Origin: Collinsella sp.
GTDB lineage: Bacteria; Actinomycetota; Coriobacteriia; Coriobacteriales; Coriobacteriaceae
Assembly (NCBI GenBank): GCA_014871605.1
Contig: WGSQ01000073.1
Location: 1-8,749, forward strand
Direction: 5' to 3'
DNA length: 8,749 nt
Part shown: one piece after another, positions 1 through 5,925 of the stretch
How the letters are laid out: each line of letters opens with the position of its first letter
Numbering within the stretch: the first letter of the stretch is position 1
The notes under the pieces: model-generated
Databases searched by the model: none
The model's input: only the letters and a program-made list of their open reading frames with translations
Told to the model about the DNA's origin: nothing
Program-made: the position numbers and the translations under genes

Positions 1-51
1 TAGGTGGAGAATGGGGTAAAGTAAGTGGTGGTTAACTAGAGGAGGCTTGCT

Positions 52-252
52 ATGGCACCTATCGATATTGTTGTACTGGCTGCTATCGGTATTGCGTTTG
101 TCGCGGTATGCGTGCGCATCTACCGCAAGGGCACCTGCGCTGACTGCGCTCAGGGTGGCGTTTGCACGGGGCATTGCTCCAACAAAAAGACGTGCGCCGC
201 ACTTAAGGGCGTGGACAAAATCGCCGAAGACTTGGGCCGCGGTATCAAGTAA
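52..252 (+). CDS. FeoB-associated Cys-rich membrane protein
   Basis: This 66-residue protein has one N-terminal membrane segment (about residues 4-23) followed by a short basic stretch and a cluster of cysteines at C29, C32, C38, C42 and C48, including a CxxC pair. A short membrane anchor plus a Cys-rich tail is the hallmark of the small proteins found next to feoB in ferrous-iron uptake clusters. They are thought to assist FeoB or bind metal, but their exact role is not established. The tail is longer than usual, ending in a charged helix-like stretch (residues 52-66). The start is fixed by AGAGGAGG at 38-45, six bases before the ATG. The preceding 46 bases show no clear promoter, so it is probably the last gene of an operon lying to the left. 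A terminator follows at 266-301. The family call rests on overall architecture, since no feoB is visible here. Confidence 0.75.
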   Translation: MAPIDIVVLAAIGIAFVAVCVRIYRKGTCADCAQGGVCTGHCSNKKTCAALKGVDKIAEDLGRGIK

Positions 253-265
253 GGCCCAGACATCT

Positions 266-301
266 AAGCGCCTCGCGAGCATCCGTTCGCGGGGTGTTTT
301 T
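266..301 (+). terminator. Rho-independent terminator after the Feo-associated gene
   Basis: CCTCGCGA (271-278) pairs with TCGCGGGG (287-294) around an 8-base loop, with one G-U pair. Weaker pairing extends outward to about 266/299, and a run of five T residues follows (297-301). It lies 14 bases after the stop of the plus-strand gene at 52-252, so it fits termination of that transcript. On the minus strand the stem is not followed by a T-run, so it is a poor intrinsic terminator for the convergent kdpDE operon, which ends at 319. Confidence 0.75.
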
Positions 302-318
302 CACTTTTGTGGGGTGGG

Positions 319-1023
319 CTAGAGACGCTGCATGCGGTACCCGACACCCATGTGCGTCTGAATCATCTTGGGGTGAGAGGGGTCTGCCTCGATCTTCTTG
401 CGCAGGGTGCGCATGAACACGCGCAGGCTCGCCAGATCGCTGTCCCAGCTCGTGCCCCATATCTCGCGGGTGATGAAGGTGTGGGTGAGCACCTTGTCGA
501 CGTTTTTCGCTAGAAGGACGAGCAATTTGTACTCGGTCGGGGTAAGCGAGAGCTCGCGTCCGTCTTTCGTCGCGTATCCCGCGGCGTAGTCGATATGCAG
601 CGGACCGTTGTCGAACGTGCTTGCTTCTGTCGACTCGTTCGACGCCATCGAGGAGCGCCTCAAATTCGCACGGACGCGCGCGAGCAACTCATCCACAGAA
701 AAGGGCTTGGTGAGGTAGTCGTCTGCCCCTGCGTCAAGTGCTGCAATCTTGTCGGAATCTTCGGTGCGCGCCGAAATGACGATAATGGGGACTGCCGACC
801 AGCTTCGGATCTTCGTGATGACCTCGATACCGTCAATGTCGGGAAGGCCGAGGTCGAGCATGATGAGGCTGGGGCCGTGCGACACCGCATCCATGATGGC
901 GGCCTGGCCGTTGCAAACCTTGCTCACGACATAGCCGTGAAGGTCAAGCGCGGTCGAAACGAGGTTTTGAACGGTCAGGTCATCTTCGACCAAGAGGACG
1001 CGTGGCTTAGCGGCATTATTCAT
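319..1023 (-). CDS. kdpE: KdpE, OmpR-family response regulator of potassium uptake
   Basis: This 234-residue response regulator is expected to activate the kdp genes after phosphorylation by KdpD. The receiver domain (about residues 7-122) shows the acidic pair D14/D15, the phosphoacceptor D57 in LIMLDLGLPD, the switch residue S84 and the invariant K106 in DDYLTKPF. A linker of about 15 residues leads to an OmpR/PhoB winged-helix DNA-binding domain (about 138-234), with the LTPTEYKLLVLL helix and a C-terminal GVGYRM hairpin. Length matches the family (E. coli KdpE is about 225 residues). The ATG at 1023-1021 overlaps the kdpD stop (TAA, 1018-1016) in the string ATGAATAA, so translation is probably coupled. 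A longer in-frame reading upstream is rejected because it would lie inside kdpD and has no homology to the family. KdpE could in principle be a generic OmpR regulator, but its partner and location make KdpE very likely. Confidence 0.96.
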   Translation of the reverse strand: MNNAAKPRVLLVEDDLTVQNLVSTALDLHGYVVSKVCNGQAAIMDAVSHGPSLIMLDLGLPDIDGIEVITKIRSWSAVPIIVISARTEDSDKIAALDAGADDYLTKPFSVDELLARVRANLRRSSMASNESTEASTFDNGPLHIDYAAGYATKDGRELSLTPTEYKLLVLLAKNVDKVLTHTFITREIWGTSWDSDLASLRVFMRTLRKKIEADPSHPKMIQTHMGVGYRMQRL

Positions 1024-3751
1024 GAATCTCGATCTCCTCGGCAGGCAGGGTAAAACGGAAGACGGCCCCATGGGGGTGGTTGTCGCGAACTTCGATGACG
1101 CCGCCATGCGCCTCCACGATGGAGCGGCAGAGCGACAGCCCAAGGCCGATGCTTCGACGCGAATCCACGGGCCGCGTATTGCTTGAGGTGAAGAAGCGCT
1201 CAAAGATATGAGGCTTGTCGCAGTCTGCTACACCCGGCCCATCGTCTGCGACGTCCACCACGATGAACTCACCCTCGCGACGTGCGCTGATGGTGACAGT
1301 CGAGTCCTCGGGCGTGTATTTGAAGGCGTTCATGATGAGATTCGTAAGCACCTGCATGATGAGATGGACGTCGATGCGTACCAGCAGGATGTCGTCAGTG
1401 TGCTCGATGGTGACGGCACGTCCATGCGATGCTTGGGCGACATGGCTGAGGGCGGCCTCGATGACCTCGTCGATGAGCTCGGATGTTAAGTTGAGGCGAA
1501 TGGTGCCGTCCTCGACGCGTGTGATGGCGAGGAGGTTTTCCACGGTATCGATAAGCCAGAGGGAGTCGTCGTAGATGGCATCGGCAAGATCGCAGCGTTG
1601 TTCGAGGCTGAGCTTCTCGTCGCTCTTCCGAAGGATTGCCGCAGATCCGGATATAGCCGTGAGGGGTGTCCTCAAATCGTGGCCGATGGAGCGCAAAAGG
1701 TTGGCGCGCAGCTGTTCGTTTTTCGCCAAGACCGCAGCCTCTTCGCGTTCTTGCGCCGCCCGGTCGCTTTCGAGCGCCAAGGCGCATTCACCTACGATAG
1801 ATAGGACGATCGAATGCTCGAAGGCTTCGATCTCGCGCCCCTCCAGGGCGATGCCGATGACACCGAATACCTTGTCGCCGGTGCGAACCGCGAGGTAGAG
1901 ACAGTGCGCTTCAGGCAGGGTCCGCGTGCTTGCGCCCGCGCGCTTGTTGTTGGTATAGGTCCAGGTTGCAACGGCGCGCTCGTAGTCGGTGAGCAGCGTC
2001 GCGGATCGGTTTTCGGTGCCAGCGGACTCATAGAGCGCCTTGCCGAGCGTGCCGTGTTCGGCGGTGTAGAAGACCACGTCGAGTTTTAGCAGTTTGATGA
2101 GTTGGTTCATGGCGACGCGGGCGCACTCCTCCGCGCTATGGGCTTGCTGCAAGAGCTGGTTCGTTTCGAGGAGTACGCGCGTTTTGAATGCGTTCTCGGC
2201 GGAGGTGCGGGCGTTGTCGGCGATGCGCGCAGTTAACTCGCCGGCGACCATAGCGGTAGCGAACATGATGCCGAACGTGACCAGATAGCTTCGGTCGTAG
2301 CTGGCGAGCGAAAACAGAGGCGTGACGAAGCAGAAGTTGTAAAGCACTACAGAGAGCACGCTCGATACGATCGTGCAGATACGCCCCGTCGTGGTGACGG
2401 CGGTCAGCAGAGCCGTGAGGATATAGAGGGATATGATGCTGGAATCGGCAAATCCCAGATGGCGGAAAGCCGCGCCGATCGCCGTGGCGACAAGAGAGAG
2501 GGCCAGCGTGCGAAGCACGTTTCGGCTGCTGGGCGGCTGCAAGGCGAGTGCACGGCGGCGTCCTTTGGGCCGGGAGGGCGGAGTCGACTGGTCCGGAATG
2601 ATATAAATGTCGAGGTTCGGGGCGAATGTTATGAGCTGTTCTACGAGAGATTTGCGGCCGAAGAGGGCCTGACGGACGCTGCTGCGCTCGCCCGTGCGCC
2701 CCATGACGATCTTCGAAATACCCGACAGGCGCGCGAACTCGGAGATCTGAAACGCGATGTCGTCGCCATAGACGGTTTCAATATGTGCTCCGAGCTGCTC
2801 GGCTAGGGCGATATTGGCTGCAAGCTTGGTGCGCTCATTATCGCTCATGGCTTGCGTGTGCGGGCTCTCTACGAACAGGGCGACGAGCTCGCTGCGAAAC
2901 GCTTTCGCCATGCGCACGGCGGCACGGACGATGCGGGGATTGGTCGGCGCCGGGGAGACACAGACTAAGATACGCTCCTTGGTGTAGTAGTCACGGTTTC
3001 CCAGCACGCGTGCGGCGTCTGTGAGGTGGCCGGTGCGATCGGCGCAGCGGCGCAGCGCGATTTCTCGGAGTGCGGTGAGGTTCTCGACGGTAAAAAAATG
3101 CTGTTGCGCTCGGTCGGCTTGTGCGGGACGGTAGACGAGGCCGGCGCGAAGGCGCTCAAGTAGGTCTTCGGGCTCTATGTCGACGAGCTCGACCTGGTCG
3201 GCATCATCGAAGATACGGTCGGGGATTCGTTCGCTCACGACAACGCCGGTGATGGATGCAACCATGTCGTTTAGGCTCTCGATATGCTGAACGTTCACGG
3301 TCGTATAGACGTCGATGCCCGCATGTAGAAGTTCCTCGACATCTTGATAGCGTTTGTCGTGGCGAGACCCCGGCGCATTCGTATGGGCGAGCTCGTCGAC
3401 AAGGATGAGCTGAGGGGCGCGTTCGATAGCCGCATCTAGATCGAACTCGCTGAGCGCAATGCCGTTATGCTCAATGAGTTTACAGGGCACGTTCTCAAGC
3501 CCTTGTGCAAGATGGGCAGTTGCCGGACGTTCGTGCGGCTCGATGTATCCCGCGACGACGTCGACACCTCGCCGCTTGGCGGCGTGGGCGGCTTGAAGCA
3601 TCGCATAAGTTTTGCCTGTGCCAGCAGCGTAGCCAAAGAAAATCTTGAGGTGTCCCCGGCTGGTTCGAGCGTCATCGGCGACCTCGTCTTTCTCAATTGC
3701 CTTGAGGATGAGGTCTGGATTGACGCGAGTGTCCGATGCGTCGCGCTGCAT
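1016..3751 (-). CDS. kdpD: KdpD, membrane sensor histidine kinase for K+ limitation
   Basis: This 911-residue kinase is full length (E. coli KdpD is 894). The N-terminal KdpD domain carries Walker A GYAAGTGKT (40-48), a Walker B-like LILVDELAHTN (115-125) and the family signature with NAPGSRH and TTVNVQHIESLND (about 125-162). A universal-stress-protein-like domain follows (about 258-388). Four closely spaced membrane helices (about 411-430, 437-452, 455-478, 488-508) lead to a GAF-like region (about 523-660). The kinase core has the phosphoacceptor H691 in GHDLRTPL, an N box with N804/N808, G1 DDGPG (836-840), an F box IFERFF and G2 GLGL (869-872). The chosen ATG at 3751 is preceded by AGAAAGG with a 7-base gap. 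Upstream in-frame ATGs at 3847 and 3787 would add up to 32 residues; the one at 3787 has no ribosome binding site, and the extra residues do not resemble the family. It is co-transcribed with kdpE. Confidence 0.96.
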   Translation of the reverse strand: MQRDASDTRVNPDLILKAIEKDEVADDARTSRGHLKIFFGYAAGTGKTYAMLQAAHAAKRRGVDVVAGYIEPHERPATAHLAQGLENVPCKLIEHNGIALSEFDLDAAIERAPQLILVDELAHTNAPGSRHDKRYQDVEELLHAGIDVYTTVNVQHIESLNDMVASITGVVVSERIPDRIFDDADQVELVDIEPEDLLERLRAGLVYRPAQADRAQQHFFTVENLTALREIALRRCADRTGHLTDAARVLGNRDYYTKERILVCVSPAPTNPRIVRAAVRMAKAFRSELVALFVESPHTQAMSDNERTKLAANIALAEQLGAHIETVYGDDIAFQISEFARLSGISKIVMGRTGERSSVRQALFGRKSLVEQLITFAPNLDIYIIPDQSTPPSRPKGRRRALALQPPSSRNVLRTLALSLVATAIGAAFRHLGFADSSIISLYILTALLTAVTTTGRICTIVSSVLSVVLYNFCFVTPLFSLASYDRSYLVTFGIMFATAMVAGELTARIADNARTSAENAFKTRVLLETNQLLQQAHSAEECARVAMNQLIKLLKLDVVFYTAEHGTLGKALYESAGTENRSATLLTDYERAVATWTYTNNKRAGASTRTLPEAHCLYLAVRTGDKVFGVIGIALEGREIEAFEHSIVLSIVGECALALESDRAAQEREEAAVLAKNEQLRANLLRSIGHDLRTPLTAISGSAAILRKSDEKLSLEQRCDLADAIYDDSLWLIDTVENLLAITRVEDGTIRLNLTSELIDEVIEAALSHVAQASHGRAVTIEHTDDILLVRIDVHLIMQVLTNLIMNAFKYTPEDSTVTISARREGEFIVVDVADDGPGVADCDKPHIFERFFTSSNTRPVDSRRSIGLGLSLCRSIVEAHGGVIEVRDNHPHGAVFRFTLPAEEIEIHE

Positions 3752-3823
3752 AGCGTAGCCTTTCTGAAGCGTTGTCCATGCGTGCATACGCGGTGAGGAC
3801 GCCACTGTATGCTCGCGAGGTCG

Positions 3824-3829
3824 AGTATA
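3824..3829 (-). promoter_or_regulatory. Candidate -10 box of the kdpDE promoter
   Basis: On the minus strand this reads TATACT, a close match to the sigma-70 -10 consensus. The expected start of transcription is near 3817, giving a leader of about 66 bases to the kdpD ATG. At the right distance upstream there is no good -35 hexamer. The proposed KdpE repeats at 3854-3882 would fall at about -37 to -65, a typical place for an OmpR-type activator. Assignment is by eye only. Confidence 0.45.
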
Positions 3830-3853
3830 GGCGCGCTGCAGCCGCAATAGTGC

Positions 3854-3882
3854 TTTTTACCTGCATCTTTACGGCATCTTAA
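3854..3882. promoter_or_regulatory. Candidate KdpE operator: tandem T-rich direct repeats
   Basis: Two nonamers, GCATCTTTA (3863-3871) and GCATCTTAA (3874-3882), repeat with an 11-base period, one helical turn. A second reading gives TTTTTAC (3854-3860) and TCTTTAC (3866-3872), 12 bases apart. Tandem half-sites spaced about one turn are what OmpR-family dimers bind, and the E. coli KdpE site is likewise T-rich, with TTTATA and TTTACA half-sites as I recall it. The element lies in the divergent kdpD-kdpF gap, 25-28 bases from each outward -10 candidate. KdpE binding is an inference, and which repeat register is used is unknown. Confidence 0.55.
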
Positions 3883-3885
3883 GGT

Positions 3886-3905
3886 CGTGAGCCCCAGCCC
3901 TCACG
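3886..3905. repeat. Short inverted repeat in the kdpF promoter spacer
   Basis: CGTGAG (3886-3891) and CTCACG (3900-3905) form a perfect 6-bp inverted repeat around CCCCAGCC. It covers the place where a -35 element for the kdpF promoter would be expected, so it could be an operator for a second regulator. A 6-bp repeat in GC-rich DNA can also occur by chance. Confidence 0.3.
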
Positions 3906-3909
3906 CCTC

Positions 3910-3915
3910 TTTAAT
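3910..3915 (+). promoter_or_regulatory. Candidate -10 box of the kdpFABC promoter
   Basis: TTTAAT differs from TATAAT at one position. No recognisable -35 hexamer lies 16-18 bases upstream, as is common for promoters that need an activator. Transcription would begin near 3922, leaving a leader of about 74 bases before kdpF and placing the proposed KdpE repeats at about -40 to -68. Called by eye. Confidence 0.4.
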
Positions 3916-3939
3916 CCCTAGAAGCGTTTACTGTCCCCA

Positions 3940-3974
3940 GGCGCTTGCGAGAGCAGGCGTCCGAGGCATCGGAC
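3940..3974 (+). promoter_or_regulatory. Two overlapping leader hairpins upstream of kdpF
   Basis: In the predicted kdpF leader, GGCGCTTGC (3940-3948) pairs with GCAGGCGTC (3953-3961), including two G-U pairs, and closes on a GAGA tetraloop of the stable GNRA type. Directly after it, GTCCGA (3959-3964) pairs perfectly with TCGGAC (3969-3974) around GGCA. The two stems share bases 3959-3961, so they cannot both be fully formed. The ribosome binding site AAAGGGG (3983-3989) lies just downstream and is not within either stem. The leader is too short for a ydaO-type c-di-AMP riboswitch. A role in mRNA stability or translation is possible but unproven. Confidence 0.4.
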
Positions 3975-3995
3975 CGCGCGTGAAAGGGGCGGTGA

Positions 3996-4082
3996 ATGAA
4001 CATCCTCATTCCCATCATCGGAGTCGTCTGCATTGGACTCCTTATCTATTACATCTACATTCTGATGAGGAGTGATTCGTAA
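3996..4082 (+). CDS. kdpF: KdpF, small membrane subunit of the K+-ATPase
   Basis: A 28-residue hydrophobic peptide beginning MNILIPIIGVVCIGLL and ending LMRSDS. It is a single membrane helix (about residues 2-24) with a short charged C-terminus. Size, hydrophobicity and position immediately before kdpA match KdpF, which is about 29 residues in E. coli and stabilises the KdpFABC complex at the KdpA/KdpB interface. The start has GAAAGGGG upstream (AAAGGGG at 3983-3989, 6 bases before the ATG). Its TAA stop (4080-4082) is followed by one codon and then the kdpA ATG at 4086 in the same reading frame. The kdpA ribosome binding site (GAGGAG, 4067-4072) lies inside kdpF. Sequence identity in so short a protein is weak evidence, so the call depends mainly on position. 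Confidence 0.88.
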   Translation: MNILIPIIGVVCIGLLIYYIYILMRSDS

Positions 4083-4085
4083 ACT

Positions 4086-5909
4086 ATGGACGCTGCGATT
4101 CAGTACATCTTGTACTTTGCCGTGCTCGTCGTCCTGGCTGTTCCGCTCGGTCGGTTCATGGCCCATATCATGGATGGTGAGCATACGTTCCTGTCGCCTG
4201 TGCTTGCTCCTGTGGAGCGCGGCGTCTATCGTCTGCTTCGCATCGACGCGGCAGAGCAGATGGGGTGTAGGCGCTATCTGGCGAGCGTGCTGGTCTTTTC
4301 GGGGATCGGCCTCGTGGCTCTTGTGGCAATCCAGGCGCTTCAGTCCTTCTTGCCAGGCAATCCCCAGCACCTGCCGGGTGTGTCATGGGACCTGTCGTTC
4401 AATACGGCTGCTTCCTTCATAACCAACACCAACTGGCAGTCCTATTCCGGTGAGACCACCCTGTCCTACCTTGTGCAGTTCATGGGCCTCACCGTGCAAA
4501 ACTTCTTGTCCGCCGGCACCGGTATTGCGGTCATGTTCGCGCTGATCCGCGGCTTCCGTCAGGTCAAGGAGCAGGGTCTGGGTTCCTTCTGGGTCGACCT
4601 CACCCGCACCGTCCTGTATGTGCTCATCCCGCTGAACCTCGTGTTCGGCATCTGCCTGGCTGCCGGTGGCGTCATCTCCAACTTCCAGCCGGCTCAGAAG
4701 GCTGAGCTCGTAGAGCCCGTCGCTGTTCAGCCTAATGCGGACGGCGGCTGGAGCGTCATCGACGGCGCCCAGATCGAGGGCGACACGGTCAAGGTCGACG
4801 GTAAGGTTGTCGAGGGCGCGCGCGTGGTCACCGAGCAGTTCCTGCCCCAGGGTCCCGCGGCTCCCCAGGTCGCCATCAAGCAGTCCGGCACCAACGGCGG
4901 CGGCTTCTTCGGCGTGAACTCCGCCCATCCGTATGAGAACCCCAGTGCCTTCACCAACATCATCGAGATGACCAGCCTGCTGCTGATCCCGGCCGCCTGT
5001 TGCTTCGCCTTCGGTATCGGCGTCAAGAACACCAAGCAGGGCAAGGCCATCTTTGCCGCCATGTTCATCCTGCTGGTGATCTTCACCGGCATCATCGCCG
5101 TCAACGAGCATGCGGGCACCCCGCAGCTGGCCGATGGCGGAGCGGTCAATATCGAGATGACCGACGGCCAGGCTGGCGGCAACATGGAGGGCAAGGAGAG
5201 CCGTTTCGGTATCGCCTCCTCTTCTACCTGGTCCGCTTTCACGACGGCTGCTTCCAACGGCTCGGTTAACTCCATGCACGACTCCTACACCCCGCTGGGC
5301 GGTTTTGTCCAGATGCTCCAGATTGCTCTGGGCGAGGTCGTCTTCGGCGGCGTGGGCTGCGGCCTGTACGGCATGATCGGCTTCGCCATCCTCACAGTGT
5401 TCATCGCCGGCCTCATGGTCGGACGCACGCCTGAGTTCCTGGGCAAGAAGATCGAGCCGGGCGAGATGCGCTGGGCAGTTGTCCTGTGCTTGGCAACTCC
5501 GTTTGCCATTCTGGTGTGCTCGGCCATCGCCTGCATGGTGCCCGGTCTTGCCGACCAGCTCAACAATGGTGGCGCGCACGGCTTCTCCGAGGTGCTGTAT
5601 GCCTTCACTTCATGCGGCGGCAACAACGGCTCGGCGTTTGCAGGCATGAACTGCAACATTCCCTGGATCAACGTCATGCTCGGCCTCGAGATGCTGTTCG
5701 CCCGCTTCATGCCCATCATCGGTACGCTGGCTATCGCCGGCTCGCTGGCCAAGAAGGGTAAGGTCGCCGAGAGCGCCGGTACCCTGTCTACCACCAACGG
5801 CATGTTCGTATTCCTGCTCGTGTTCATCGTTCTGCTGATCGGTGCCCTGAGCTTCTTCCCGGCTCTGGCGCTTGGCCCCGTTGCCGAGTTCTTCCAGATG
5901 ATTGCGTAA
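4086..5909 (+). CDS. kdpA: KdpA, K+-channel-like subunit of the K+-ATPase
   Basis: KdpA is the membrane subunit that selects and binds K+. At 607 residues it is about 50 longer than E. coli KdpA (557). The four filter loops are visible: TNTNWQSYSGE (113-123, with Q118), GTNGGGFF (268-275), TTAASNGSV (386-394) and TSCGGNNGSAFAG (508-520). Other conserved blocks are PGVSWDL (97-103), NMEGKESRFG (366-375), GEVVFGGVG (416-424), GRTPEFLGKK (446-455), HGFSEVLYAF (498-507) and the C-terminal FPALALGPVAEF. Most of the extra length is a polar insert at about 205-255, before the second filter loop, on the external side by family topology. The third and fourth loops differ from E. coli (SNG for SCG, GGNNG for NNNG with its preceding alanine). 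The GAGGAG ribosome binding site lies inside kdpF with a rather long 13-base gap, so translation may depend on coupling to kdpF. Confidence 0.97.
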   Translation: MDAAIQYILYFAVLVVLAVPLGRFMAHIMDGEHTFLSPVLAPVERGVYRLLRIDAAEQMGCRRYLASVLVFSGIGLVALVAIQALQSFLPGNPQHLPGVSWDLSFNTAASFITNTNWQSYSGETTLSYLVQFMGLTVQNFLSAGTGIAVMFALIRGFRQVKEQGLGSFWVDLTRTVLYVLIPLNLVFGICLAAGGVISNFQPAQKAELVEPVAVQPNADGGWSVIDGAQIEGDTVKVDGKVVEGARVVTEQFLPQGPAAPQVAIKQSGTNGGGFFGVNSAHPYENPSAFTNIIEMTSLLLIPAACCFAFGIGVKNTKQGKAIFAAMFILLVIFTGIIAVNEHAGTPQLADGGAVNIEMTDGQAGGNMEGKESRFGIASSSTWSAFTTAASNGSVNSMHDSYTPLGGFVQMLQIALGEVVFGGVGCGLYGMIGFAILTVFIAGLMVGRTPEFLGKKIEPGEMRWAVVLCLATPFAILVCSAIACMVPGLADQLNNGGAHGFSEVLYAFTSCGGNNGSAFAGMNCNIPWINVMLGLEMLFARFMPIIGTLAIAGSLAKKGKVAESAGTLSTTNGMFVFLLVFIVLLIGALSFFPALALGPVAEFFQMIA

Positions 5910-5925
5910 AAGAGGGCGCAGATTT

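Noticed and set aside
1..46. Tail of an upstream gene
   Set aside because: All three forward frames contain stops in these bases. One frame stays open from base 3 to a TAA at 33-35, but ten residues are too few to identify a feoB or other end.
250..318. Intrinsic terminator for kdpDE on the minus strand
   Set aside because: The stem at 271-294 exists on that strand too, but it is not followed by a T-run in the minus direction.
319..1203. A longer 294-residue version of KdpE starting inside kdpD
   Set aside because: The extra 60 residues are the kdpD coding sequence read in another frame and do not resemble a receiver domain. The ATG at 1023, overlapping the kdpD stop, gives a normal-length protein.
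3885..3995. A c-di-AMP (ydaO-type) riboswitch in the kdpF leader
   Set aside because: The leader from the likely start is only about 74 bases, and I see none of the long paired architecture of that class.
4383..5579. Long minus-strand open frame opposite kdpA, and a similar 687-residue one opposite kdpB (5824-7887)
   Set aside because: Both are open because of the strong codon bias of the plus-strand genes. Their products are low-complexity, rich in Gly, Asp, His, Glu and Gln, and lack known domains.
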